From: Aquimarina sp. TRL1
Lineage (GTDB): Bacteria > Bacteroidota > Bacteroidia > Flavobacteriales > Flavobacteriaceae
Length of the DNA stretch: 64,000 bases
Direction of reading: 5' to 3'
NCBI RefSeq assembly: GCF_013365535.1
Contig: NZ_CP053590.1
Coordinates: forward strand, 3,524,501-3,588,500
This document shows, in pieces, positions 33,973 to 42,311 of this stretch. The notes under the pieces were generated by a model. It saw only the letters and a program-made list of their open reading frames with translations. It was not told the origin of the DNA and made no database searches. Every line of letters starts with the position of its first letter. The stretch's first letter is position 1. The position numbers were made by a program, and so were the translations under genes.

Positions 33973-34491
33973 ATGAAAATTAGCAAAACCATACAATACA
34001 TAGGAGGGGGTATAGCAGTAGTCCTGTTTTTTCTTTTTCAAAACGGAGGAGATGTATTTCAAGGATCTGGAGAGAAAGGAAAAATTATAACTATTGAAAC
34101 CTATAAAGAGTTAAGAAAGAAAACATCGAGTGATGGTAAGCGTATTGCACTTATAGGCAGAGCATCTGTTTCAAATGCTAATATTACAAGAAGAATTGGA
34201 GCACCTCTCAACCTAATATTCAGCGCTCCAGATGGTACTTTTATAGAGCATCTTCCTTTTCATTTTGGAAAAGAAGATAAAAATTCATGTTATCTACCAA
34301 ATTCATTTACTCCACAAGATTTAGTTCTATATGATAATGAAGGTGTCTTACATAAATATGATGAAAATGTCATGGTGTCATTCACATTAGAGCGGATAAC
34401 AAATGCTATCCCAGAGAAAAACCCTAAGACGAATGAATATGTCTGGAGGTTTAAGCAATTAAGAATTGATCCGATAGAACATGATGAATAG
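33973..34491 (+). CDS. Membrane-anchored hypothetical protein (protease operon)
   Basis: 172 residues. One N-terminal membrane helix (8-22, IQYIGGGIAVVLFFLF) is followed by a soluble domain of about 140 residues, probably in the periplasm. The domain is beta-rich, with IALIGRASVSNANI, GAPLNLIFSAPDG and YVWRFKQLRID. No motif is recognised. It is the last gene of the four-gene operon; the convergent cyclophilin gene ends 49 bases away. Confidence 0.7.
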   Translation: MKISKTIQYIGGGIAVVLFFLFQNGGDVFQGSGEKGKIITIETYKELRKKTSSDGKRIALIGRASVSNANITRRIGAPLNLIFSAPDGTFIEHLPFHFGKEDKNSCYLPNSFTPQDLVLYDNEGVLHKYDENVMVSFTLERITNAIPEKNPKTNEYVWRFKQLRIDPIEHDE

Positions 34492-34540
34492 GTTACATCC
34501 AGGAAAATAAAAGTGCTTACATAGCAATTTAAGAAGAATA

Positions 34541-35281
34541 CTATTTAATTACAGTGGCTTTAATAAAAATATTTTCTATTGGCCATTCACTGCCGTCAAC
34601 TGGAACATTAGAGATTTTATCCACCACAGACATCCCCTTGATAACTTTCCCAAAGATGGTATGCTCTCCATCAAGATGAGGAGCTCCTTTTCTGGCAGCT
34701 ACGATAAAAAATTCAAATGGGGTAGAACGGTTTGACGGGTTATCAACCCATTGTTTAGACAGGGCTACAGCACCGCGAACATGTTTTAATCGTTTAATAG
34801 GCTCCTGAGGTAAGGTATAATCCCCAATTTCAAAGCGTCTTTGAGCCATTTGTTGACGGTCACTGTTCCCACCTTGGATAACAAATCCTTTAGCTACTCG
34901 GTAAAAAAAGGTTTCATCAAAATATTTTTCCTTGACCAGATAGATAAAGTTAGCTCTGTGTAGTGGGGTTTCTTTGTAGAGTTTTATATGGATATCTCCA
35001 AACTTAGTTGTCACCTTCACCAGTGATTCCGGATGCTTTTTACCGTAATCTTCAAAAAAAGCATGGAGGTTGTCATTAGATAGCCTGAAAGCTTCGATGT
35101 CTTCTTTCTTTTCTTCTTTAGGAGTAGAAGAGGCCGTATCAGTTGCAGATTTAGAAGAAGTGGTAGTTTTTTTTATATTTTTAATAGGAGGTATTTTCTG
35201 TTTAGATTGTTTATCTTCACAACTAGACAAGAAGAATACAGTTGCACAGCTAATTATATAAAAGATTCTAACGAATGACAT
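34541..35281 (-). CDS. Cyclophilin-type peptidylprolyl isomerase, lipoprotein
   Basis: 246 residues from ATG 35281 (ATG 35290 adds three). The lipobox FLSSC gives acylated Cys21 and is followed by a Lys/Ser/Thr linker. The cyclophilin domain covers about 70-246: TKFGDIHIKLYKETPLHRAN, FFYRVAKGFVIQGG (with the catalytic Arg), and HLDGEHTIFGKVIKGMSVVD. It isomerises Xaa-Pro bonds of periplasmic or surface proteins. Its start overlaps the start of the divergent Nudix gene, and a minus-strand TATTTTTG box (35304-35311) lies inside the Nudix coding region. Confidence 0.94.
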   Translation of the reverse strand: MSFVRIFYIISCATVFFLSSCEDKQSKQKIPPIKNIKKTTTSSKSATDTASSTPKEEKKEDIEAFRLSNDNLHAFFEDYGKKHPESLVKVTTKFGDIHIKLYKETPLHRANFIYLVKEKYFDETFFYRVAKGFVIQGGNSDRQQMAQRRFEIGDYTLPQEPIKRLKHVRGAVALSKQWVDNPSNRSTPFEFFIVAARKGAPHLDGEHTIFGKVIKGMSVVDKISNVPVDGSEWPIENIFIKATVIK

Positions 35282-35916
35282 TTGATACATTTAATAAGTT
35301 AGTCCCAAAAATACAGAAAATGTCAGTGCCGGGAGAAGTTTCTCACAGACTTATGACCCCAGGAGACAGAGAAAGAGCATTAAAAAGTATCCATATAGAA
35401 AGTAAGAATCCTAGAAATGCAGCGGTTATGATGTTGCTATACCCCAAAAATAACCATATGCATTTAGTTTTGATTTTACGTCCCACATATGAAGGAGTAC
35501 ATTCCGGGCAGATCGCACTGCCGGGAGGCAAGGCAGAATTGGGTGACAAGGATTATCTAGCGACAGCGCTACGGGAAACTAATGAAGAAGTAGGAGTACA
35601 TACGGCAGGTGTTCGTATGCTAAAAAAAATGACCAAAGTATATATCCCGCCGTCTAATTTCTGGGTGCATCCTTATATGGGAACAATCGATCATCGCCCA
35701 GACTTTATTGCTCAGGAAGAAGAAGTAGAAGAGATTATCGAGGTACCACTGACAGAATTACTTGACGAAAAAAATGTAAACAGTAAAAAATTAACTACTT
35801 CTTATGCTACGAATATAGAAGTACCGATCTTTGAATTAAACAGTTATGATGTCTGGGGAGCAACTGCAATGATGTTGAGTGAGCTTAAAATGCTTTTAAA
35901 GCGGGCTATAGTATAA
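35275..35916 (+). CDS. Nudix hydrolase, CoA pyrophosphatase type
   Basis: 213 residues. The segment LPGGKAELGDKDY followed by TALRETNEEVGV is the Nudix box of the CoA pyrophosphatase (NudL) subgroup, and the upstream HSGQIALPGG is its usual lead-in. Such enzymes cleave CoA and derivatives to 3',5'-ADP and acyl phosphopantetheine. The start at 35275 is favoured over 35323 because MTFDTFNKLVPKI fits the family N-terminus. The first 7 bases are shared with the 5' end of the divergent cyclophilin gene. The acyltransferase gene follows 44 bases later. Confidence 0.93.
   Translation: MTFDTFNKLVPKIQKMSVPGEVSHRLMTPGDRERALKSIHIESKNPRNAAVMMLLYPKNNHMHLVLILRPTYEGVHSGQIALPGGKAELGDKDYLATALRETNEEVGVHTAGVRMLKKMTKVYIPPSNFWVHPYMGTIDHRPDFIAQEEEVEEIIEVPLTELLDEKNVNSKKLTTSYATNIEVPIFELNSYDVWGATAMMLSELKMLLKRAIV
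35304..35311 (-). promoter_or_regulatory. -7 element TATTTTTG for the cyclophilin gene, inside the Nudix gene
   Basis: A TAnnTTTG match on the minus strand, 22 bases upstream of the cyclophilin start at 35281. It falls within the first codons of the Nudix gene, so transcription of the two genes may interfere. Confidence 0.4.
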
Positions 35917-35924
35917 TGATTTTG

Positions 35925-35932
35925 TATCTTTG
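35925..35932 (+). promoter_or_regulatory. -7 element TATCTTTG before the acyltransferase gene
   Basis: A perfect TAnnTTTG match, 28 bases upstream of the ATG at 35961 and just after the Nudix stop codon. It would give the acyltransferase gene its own promoter. Confidence 0.45.
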
Positions 35933-35960
35933 ACCGATTTTTATAAGACCCACTAGATTT

Positions 35961-36764
35961 ATGAAATTCTTTAAAAGAAATCGTTTTGGACATATTTTGT
36001 TTCTAAAGAAATGGCTGATCCGCATAATGGGAACGATAACGCACAGACGTTATCGGGGGTTTAACGAACTACAAATAGAAGGAAGCGAAGTGATTAAAAA
36101 CCTTCGTGATAATAATGTATTGTTTGTGTCGAACCATCAAACCTATTTTGCAGATGTAGTAGCGATGTTTCATGTTTTTAATGCAAGTTTAAGCGGACGT
36201 GTAGACTCTATTAAAAATGTAGGATATCTTTGGCAACCCAAACTAAACCTGTATTATGTAGCAGCAAAAGAAACGATGAGAGATGGATTGCTAGCCAGGA
36301 TATTAGCATATGCAGGAGCAATAACTGTAGAACGCACCTGGAGAGAAAAAGGAAAAGATATCAACCGACAGGTAAAAATGAGTGATATTACCAATATATC
36401 CCACGCATTAGAGGATGGATGGGTAATTACTTTTCCGCAGGGAACAACCAAACCCTTTAAACCCATCCGAAAAGGAACAGCTCATATCATTAAACGGTAT
36501 AAACCAATAGTAATTCCGATTGTTATTGACGGATTCAGAAGATCTTTTGATAAAAAAGGAATACGAATAAAGAAAAGAGGTATTCTACAATCAATGGTTA
36601 TCAAAGAACCACTGGATATCGATTATGATAATGAATCGATTGATGAGATTGTAGAAAAACTGGAATACGCTATAGAACAACATCCTTCGTTTTTAAAAGT
36701 AATTCCAAAAGAAGAAATTGCAGCACAAGAAGAATTAAATAAAAAACGACAGTGGGAATACTAA
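35961..36764 (+). CDS. Lysophospholipid acyltransferase (PlsC-like)
   Basis: 267 residues with the acyltransferase motifs in order: SNHQTYFADVVAM (motif I, about residue 53), a central RNA-free core with VERTWREKGKDINRQ, and ITFPQGTTKPFKPIRKGTAH (motif III, usually FPEGTR). Two departures are visible: the catalytic motif is H-x5-D where HX4D is usual, and Gln replaces the motif III Glu. Such enzymes add an acyl chain to a lysolipid at the inner membrane; the acceptor is uncertain. It probably has its own promoter (35925-35932) and a terminator at 36795-36829. Confidence 0.88.
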   Translation: MKFFKRNRFGHILFLKKWLIRIMGTITHRRYRGFNELQIEGSEVIKNLRDNNVLFVSNHQTYFADVVAMFHVFNASLSGRVDSIKNVGYLWQPKLNLYYVAAKETMRDGLLARILAYAGAITVERTWREKGKDINRQVKMSDITNISHALEDGWVITFPQGTTKPFKPIRKGTAHIIKRYKPIVIPIVIDGFRRSFDKKGIRIKKRGILQSMVIKEPLDIDYDNESIDEIVEKLEYAIEQHPSFLKVIPKEEIAAQEELNKKRQWEY

Positions 36765-36794
36765 ATTTATGTTAGTACAGTGTCTAAGATAAAC

Positions 36795-36829
36795 AACTCC
36801 TTGCTTTATAAAGTAAGGAGTTTTTTTTT
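36795..36829 (+). terminator. Intrinsic terminator after the acyltransferase gene
   Basis: AACTCCTTgCTTT pairs with AAAGtAAGGAGTT (one mismatch) and is followed by a run of at least nine T, 31 bases after the stop codon. Confidence 0.88.
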
Positions 36830-36959
36830 AGTTTTATTTTTTTTGAAATTAAAATAGGGGGAGATGATATTTCTATCGACATCTAAATAGATAGGGAGAT
36901 ATTCTAGTGGGGAATGTCAATCTATCATATTTATTGTATTAAAAATTAGATAGAATATT

Positions 36960-37424
36960 ATGAAAAATGGAATTTTAATTGCAATTATCAGCTTGTTTAT
37001 AGCTGCACAAAGCCAGGCACAGGAAAATGCACCAAAGTATGAAGTGAAAGTAATAACGAGTATAGAATCTATTGTAGAAAATGGATTAGGTCGTTCCCGC
37101 TTAATTTCTTCTAATGAAGAACGGGATTTCCAAGAATTTACTTCTAGCAGAACCAAAGAAGATAATGGTAGAAATACCTCTAAAAGAAAGAACATAAGAG
37201 TTAAGGATTTTGAAGAAACCAAACTTCTTAATTTCTACAATCTGGGAGGAATTCGATTTCAGAATATAGCAGCAAATGATGCGGTTATTTCTTCTAAAAT
37301 TACTGATATGGTAGCAAAAGGATGGGATTTAGCCTTTGTAGTGAGTGCTGTAGAAAGTGATGCGGGAGAGCAAGACGGACGTGGAATTTTTATCACCAGA
37401 TATATTTTTAAACGATTACTCTAA
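36960..37424 (+). CDS. Secreted hypothetical protein
   Basis: 154 residues. A signal peptide (1-20, cleavage after SQA) leads to a small domain starting KYEVKVITSIESIVENGLGRS. A basic, polar loop (about 55-80: SSRTKEDNGRNTSKRKN) is followed by FNLGGIRFQNI-like strands and VAKGWDLAFVVSAVES, ending in FITRYIFKRLL. The C-terminal pattern recalls small proteins with a conserved GWDL.AFV segment, but no family can be named. It is a single gene followed by the terminator at 37465-37507. Confidence 0.7.
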   Translation: MKNGILIAIISLFIAAQSQAQENAPKYEVKVITSIESIVENGLGRSRLISSNEERDFQEFTSSRTKEDNGRNTSKRKNIRVKDFEETKLLNFYNLGGIRFQNIAANDAVISSKITDMVAKGWDLAFVVSAVESDAGEQDGRGIFITRYIFKRLL

Positions 37425-37464
37425 TACCCAGAAATTATACTATTCAAGTATTGTTTTCTCTATT

Positions 37465-37507
37465 AAAAGCTATGTATTAGGTTGGGGGACTTATGCATAG
37501 CTTTTTT
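37465..37507 (+). terminator. Intrinsic terminator after the secreted protein gene
   Basis: AAAAGCTATG (37465-37474) pairs with CATAGCTTTT (37496-37505) around a 21-base loop and continues into T's, 40 bases after the stop codon. Confidence 0.75.
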
Positions 37508-37561
37508 CTATGTATATTTATGAAATAGCATTTGGTAACTAGTATTTAATACCAGATTGGT

Positions 37562-38413
37562 ATGATAGAAGAACAATCAATAATAATTATAGCAGAGGAT
37601 GGTTATGAACTGTCTGCAATCTTAAGGGTTCCTACACGTGATCGAAAAGGAATTGTTCAGATACATAGTGGCACAGGAATTCCTCAACAATTATATGCGA
37701 ATTTCGCCTCCTACCTTACAGAAAAAGGTTATGCAACTCTTACATTTGACTATAGAGGAATTGCTGAGTCTGCTCCGGCATCTTTAAAAGGATTCAAAGC
37801 TACAATCCGAGACTGGGGGATGTTAGATATGACAGCAGTTTTTAATTGGGTATTGACTCATTTTCCTGAGGATAAAAAAATTATTGTAGCGCATAGTATG
37901 GGGGGACAGATGATCGGATTGATGAAAAATTGTGATCAAATTGATCAGTTGGTTTTAATTGCATCTTCTACAGGGTATTGGAAAGATATGGATAGTCCGT
38001 ATAAATGGCTTCCGGCTTTTTTTTGGTATATAATGATTCCGGTTCACACAAAAATATTCGGGTATGTTAATGCCAGAAAAGTAAAACAAGGAGAAAACCT
38101 GCCTAGAGGAGTGGCGTTGGAATGGAGAAAATGGTGTACTAATCCAACCTATTTTGAAGATGATTTTAGAGACACTAACCAATCTTTATTTTTTGATAAA
38201 ATAAAAATCCCATTATTATCTATTCAGGTGGCAGATGATCCTTTAGCTAATCAAACTACAGCGACTAAGTTATTAAAGTATTATAAAAATGCACAGATAC
38301 AAATACAACGAATAATCCCGGCAGAAATGGGAGTACAGAAAATAGGGCATACGGGCTATTTCTCCAGAAAATTTAAAGACAATTTATGGAAGAAACTCGT
38401 AACAGAGTTGTGA
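37562..38413 (+). CDS. Alpha/beta hydrolase
   Basis: 283 residues, no signal peptide, so cytoplasmic. The nucleophile elbow AHSMGGQM places Ser112. A DYRGIAES strand-turn lies earlier, ADDPLAN carries the likely acid residue and GHTGYFSRKF near the C-terminus supplies the His. The lid region (140-185) is Trp-rich and hydrophobic (WKDMDSPYKWLPAFFWYIMI). The group of serine hydrolases is clear, the substrate is not. Single gene. Confidence 0.9.
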   Translation: MIEEQSIIIIAEDGYELSAILRVPTRDRKGIVQIHSGTGIPQQLYANFASYLTEKGYATLTFDYRGIAESAPASLKGFKATIRDWGMLDMTAVFNWVLTHFPEDKKIIVAHSMGGQMIGLMKNCDQIDQLVLIASSTGYWKDMDSPYKWLPAFFWYIMIPVHTKIFGYVNARKVKQGENLPRGVALEWRKWCTNPTYFEDDFRDTNQSLFFDKIKIPLLSIQVADDPLANQTTATKLLKYYKNAQIQIQRIIPAEMGVQKIGHTGYFSRKFKDNLWKKLVTEL

Positions 38414-38525
38414 AAAACCTGTAATATATTGAATATCAATATTGTTATGAGGTGTTAAATACAGTGTTAAAATATGGAAAAATGTGAATGCTCTTCAGGA
38501 GATCCGTTTACCTTTGTATTCTGTA

Positions 38526-38888
38526 ATGAAATTATGCTGCATTAAATCATATTATCTTTGTAAGACTTTTTTTCTGTTTTTGCTGATATCCTTATCAGTA
38601 CAAGAACTATCAGCAGCTTCTTCAGTTTCTGATCCCCTATTGACAACGGTAGAAAATAAAGAAGGTAAGGAATCAATAGATTATCTTTTATCAAGTAATG
38701 TCTATAGTAATGCAGAGAGCAATACAGATACGAAAGAAGATAGTGATACCAATTCTTTTGTAGCTGCCCTCTGTAAAGGAACTAATCATATAAGAATAAG
38801 AAGGTCTTTCTCAGTTTTTTCAGATATTTTTTATAATACTGATAGCTTATATCTTATTTATTGCTGTTTAAAAATTACACCTCATTAA
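38526..38888 (+). CDS. Secreted or membrane-associated hypothetical protein
   Basis: 120 residues if translation starts at ATG 38526; the frame opens at 38484. A hydrophobic signal segment (CKTFFLFLLISLSVQELSA) is followed by an acidic Ser/Asn/Asp-rich stretch and a hydrophobic Cys-containing C-terminus (DSLYLIYCCLKITPH). No family is recognised. The low-complexity centre and odd C-terminus leave open that it is a spurious or decaying frame. Confidence 0.4.
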   Translation: MKLCCIKSYYLCKTFFLFLLISLSVQELSAASSVSDPLLTTVENKEGKESIDYLLSSNVYSNAESNTDTKEDSDTNSFVAALCKGTNHIRIRRSFSVFSDIFYNTDSLYLIYCCLKITPH

Positions 38889-39174
38889 TAAATATTACCT
38901 CCTATCTTTTGTCTTATCATGTTTGATAAAGAATATGTGTACATGCTATTATTCTGAGAAATAAGACACATTGTTTACAGACATGACCTCTTTTTATAAA
39001 GACAATACATTCATATTTGATAATAATAAATGTAAGGGGATACTGGATAAGAAGGTGTAAGGGAGGGACTCTCCAAAGTCAATTCATAAACAGTCCATAG
39101 AAGATGATATTGATAGCTAACAGAACGCGTATTCGGTCAACTCTCTATGGTCGTAATAATCACAAATAAAACAG

Positions 39175-39960
39175 ATGAAAAATACCATTATTTTTTTTAT
39201 AATACTAGGAAGTCTCCTGGGCAAAGGATGCTGCCACATAGATACATCTTCTTCAAAAAAAAGAAGCCATACATCCAAAAATAAGCATTGGAGCTACCAT
39301 GGAGAAACAAGTCCTGAACATTGGGAAGAAGTAGAGAAAGGAGCTGATTGTGGAGGACGATACCAATCTCCAATAAATATTGTAGCAGCAATCGATGATA
39401 GCAGTTTACAACCAATCGAGTTTCATTATGATGATGATACGGATATTGATGCGGTAGTAAACAATGGGCATTCTATTCAATATGATTTTGAAAAAGGAGA
39501 TTATATACAGATAGATACAATCAGGTATGAACTATTACAATTTCATTTTCACGAACCTGCAGAGCATACGATTCAGGGAATCAGATATCCTATGGTGATT
39601 CACTTTGTCCATAGGAGTGAAGAAGGAGCCTATGCAGTGATTGCTGTTATGGTAAAAGAGGGAGAAAGTAGTCCTGCTTTTGAATTTTTAGAAAACTACC
39701 TGCCAGTAAGAGAGGGAGAACGAAAAGAAATAGATACTTCATTTGACATCAATAGTGCTTTGCCACAACAAACCAATTATTATCATTATACAGGATCCTT
39801 GACAACTCCTCCTTGTACAGAAGGAGTACAGTGGTACATTATGGAAGAACCAATTACTATATCAGTAGCGCAAGTAGTAGCATTACAAAAGTTAATGCCT
39901 TTGCATAATTACAGAAATGAACAGCAGTTAAACGGTCGTACGATTCGACATTCTTTTTAG
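39175..39960 (+). CDS. Alpha-class carbonic anhydrase, lipoprotein
   Basis: 261 residues. The signal ends near GKGCC, giving a probable lipid-anchored Cys at 19. The alpha-CA domain covers 36-261: GRYQSPINI near 61-69, zinc ligands His124 and His126 (FHFHEPAEH) and His143 (HFVHR), and TTPPCTEGVQW. Cys59 and the Cys in TPPC can form the usual disulfide. It converts CO2 and bicarbonate in the periplasm or at the surface. Single gene with a strong terminator at 40044-40090. Confidence 0.96.
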   Translation: MKNTIIFFIILGSLLGKGCCHIDTSSSKKRSHTSKNKHWSYHGETSPEHWEEVEKGADCGGRYQSPINIVAAIDDSSLQPIEFHYDDDTDIDAVVNNGHSIQYDFEKGDYIQIDTIRYELLQFHFHEPAEHTIQGIRYPMVIHFVHRSEEGAYAVIAVMVKEGESSPAFEFLENYLPVREGERKEIDTSFDINSALPQQTNYYHYTGSLTTPPCTEGVQWYIMEEPITISVAQVVALQKLMPLHNYRNEQQLNGRTIRHSF

Positions 39961-40043
39961 AGATTCAAACACACAACTCTTCAAGTTGTTCCGAAACGAC
40001 GAATGGAGTTTATATTTTGTTTTTATTGACAATCTGCTGATTA

Positions 40044-40090
40044 ACTCCTGAACAAGTTCTTTCAAAAAGGCTTGTTCAGGAGTGTTTTTT
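40044..40090 (+). terminator. Intrinsic terminator between convergent genes
   Basis: ACTCCTGAACAAG (40044-40056) and CTTGTTCAGGAGT (40071-40083) form a perfect 13-bp stem, followed by G and six T. It ends the carbonic anhydrase transcript before the convergent esterase gene. Confidence 0.88.
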
Positions 40091-40132
40091 GTACTTAATA
40101 TAATGTAATCAGAGAGAATCTCTGATATAACC

Positions 40133-41401
40133 TTATTTTTTAGAATTCTTTATTTGTACTGTATTAGCCATAAGTTCATTAAGCATCCATTGTCTGGCAT
40201 CTCCCTTTTTTGCTATTTCTATTGATTTTTTACTCATTTCCAAGGCTTCTTTTTGTTTTCCTTGTGCCAGATATACTTTAGAAATACCTTCATAAGATGC
40301 ATACGAAGTAGGGTTTTGTTTGATGCGTTTTTGATAGATTTCCAATGCCTTTTTATACTGCTTAGTTTCCAGATAGTTGGTCGCTAATTGTATATAGAAA
40401 TCCTCAAGTGATCCAGGTAATTTATCAGTAATCTCATTCTCCAGGATTGATAGATCTTGCTCTTTCTTATGATTAAAGTAATAATAAATTACATTGCCTA
40501 GAAAATAGGAAGGAATGGAAAAAGAAGTATCAAAATCTGTAGATAATTGATGATAATGATCAATGATTTCCTGAGCACTTTTGAAGGTATAAAACTGTGA
40601 TCTGGTGATTTCCCAGTTCTTGAATAGTTGTTCCAGTGTTTGTTTAATTGTTAAAAGTCCTACTGAATTGTGATTTTCATTTTCGAAATGCATAAAATGC
40701 CAATTCTTTTCTGAAGGAAAATGCTTGTCTAGTATTCCTACCATCTGTCGTACTCCCATCTGTTTTGTATCTGCCAGCGAGACAAAATAGGAAGCATCTA
40801 GTTTTTTTGTGCTTTCAAAATGTTTGTCCGCGCGATTGATAATTTCATAGTTGCCAAGCCACAATGCCGGGTCAATAGCAATGTAGGTATTAAACGTTTC
40901 AGGGCGTTCCAATAGGTAATTAGTAACGAATAACCCCCCTATTGATTGACCGATAAGAATATCGTATGTTGATGCTCTGTAGTTGTTATGAATATAGGGT
41001 TGTAATTCTTTTTCAATAAACTGCATAAAATTGGTTGCATTTCCATTTTTTCCGGAAACTGAAGCAGGAGTACAATTGGCTCTGTAACGAAGCTTTCCTT
41101 TATCGGCAATTCCCACTATAATAAACTCAGGAATTTTTCCGCTGACACTGGATAATAATTCTACAAGGTTGGTAACATATCCATAATTATAGTCCCCATC
41201 CATAAGATATATAACAGGAAAACTCCCTTGATTGTTAAAATAGTAGCTAGGTGGGAGATATACTTGAAACTCTCTTGCTTCGTTTAATATATCAGATTGG
41301 ATAGTCTTTCGTTGATGCGTTTTAAGATCAGTATCTTTTTGCTGTGCAAAAACAAAGCAAGTACTTAGAATCGTTATTAGTAAGAGTATTTTATTCCCCA
41401 T
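40133..41401 (-). CDS. Esterase D-like alpha/beta hydrolase with TPR tail, secreted
   Basis: 422 residues with a signal peptide (1-19, cleavage after VFA). Residues about 30-270 are a putative esterase domain (esterase D/IroE type): VIYLMDGDYNYGYV, the nucleophile motif GQSIGG near residue 150, and a His in FENENHNSV. Residues 290-422 carry tetratricopeptide-like helices (FYIQLATNYLETKQYKKALEI, ISKVYLAQGKQKEALEMSKK). Such enzymes hydrolyse ester bonds such as those of siderophores or feruloyl groups; the substrate is not known. Exported. Confidence 0.9.
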   Translation of the reverse strand: MGNKILLLITILSTCFVFAQQKDTDLKTHQRKTIQSDILNEAREFQVYLPPSYYFNNQGSFPVIYLMDGDYNYGYVTNLVELLSSVSGKIPEFIIVGIADKGKLRYRANCTPASVSGKNGNATNFMQFIEKELQPYIHNNYRASTYDILIGQSIGGLFVTNYLLERPETFNTYIAIDPALWLGNYEIINRADKHFESTKKLDASYFVSLADTKQMGVRQMVGILDKHFPSEKNWHFMHFENENHNSVGLLTIKQTLEQLFKNWEITRSQFYTFKSAQEIIDHYHQLSTDFDTSFSIPSYFLGNVIYYYFNHKKEQDLSILENEITDKLPGSLEDFYIQLATNYLETKQYKKALEIYQKRIKQNPTSYASYEGISKVYLAQGKQKEALEMSKKSIEIAKKGDARQWMLNELMANTVQIKNSKK

Positions 41402-41547
41402 TGAATAATGTATTATTTAATATGATTGATAAAGATACATATTGATGGAGAAGCGAAGAACTTATAAGAAAAGTTTAACGATTCTTAAACAGGTTCTGGG
41501 ATGAATCTATCCCTAAAGCATAGAAAATTTTCATAGAAAGTAAAATT

Positions 41548-41976
41548 TTACATACCTAATAAAGGTAGTTGTTTTACTTTGTGATAGGTAAGAGCAGCTC
41601 CGATACATTTTTTTAATGCGGTTACAGGAATAGGAGTATGAAGAGCAAAAACAAGTGCTCGATTTCCTTCAAACGAAAATGTATTTTTATACACCAGTTT
41701 GAAGGTAGGAACGAGTTTACTGGTACATTGAAAATACATGGCATACTGATCTGGTTTTTTTGCTTTCCAGTTTATCCGAATGGTACTTCCTGTTTTGGTT
41801 ATATAACTAGGTTCTCCCCACTTTAGGGTTTCTTCCAGTTGTGTAATCATTGTTAATTCATTAGCAGTTTCCAAGATAAGGTTTCGCAGATTCTCAATTT
41901 TCGGACGAATGTTATCGGGATAGGCATCAAAAACAGCTGCTACTTGAGGGGAGGTTATTAGTTGTACATTTTTCAT
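41548..41976 (-). CDS. DUF1801 domain protein
   Basis: 142 residues. The family pattern is visible: VAAVFDAYPDNIRPKIENLR, EETLKWGEPSYITKTG, the central strand RINWKAKKPDQYAMYFQC, and the C-terminal KKCIGAALTYHKVKQLPLL. DUF1801 proteins share the YdhG/YjbR-type fold; function is unknown. Single gene; start ATG 41976. Confidence 0.88.
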   Translation of the reverse strand: MKNVQLITSPQVAAVFDAYPDNIRPKIENLRNLILETANELTMITQLEETLKWGEPSYITKTGSTIRINWKAKKPDQYAMYFQCTSKLVPTFKLVYKNTFSFEGNRALVFALHTPIPVTALKKCIGAALTYHKVKQLPLLGM

Positions 41977-42311
41977 TATTTTAAAAAAAAGAGATTAGTA
42001 TCGTTGAATTTCTAGACAATCCAATATTTTATTACTTCAAAGGAAACTAGGAAATTAAAAACGTATTTTTAGATAATGATTCCTTGTGTTTAAGCTTGAT
42101 AGTCTACACATTAAAAGGAACTACCGAAAGGCATCTGCTCAAAATCAAAAACTGTTTCTGGACAGATGCCTCTGGTTTGTCACGATATAGTGTATTGAAT
42201 ACATTCGTTAGTTATATGCAACCAGGAAGTATTGAATATTGTTTTCTCGTTATAAATTATTAAATTTTTTCCAAAATTAAAAATATACCTGTTTTTAAGG
42301 TTAAGTAATTA
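41977..42311. other. Intergenic gap with one hairpin
   Basis: 335 bases without a gene. AGGCATCTG (42129-42137) and CAGATGCCT (42163-42171) form a 9-bp stem with a 25-base loop; no T-run follows. The remainder is AT-rich. It may terminate the CPBP transcript or be part of the DUF1801 leader. Confidence 0.5.
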
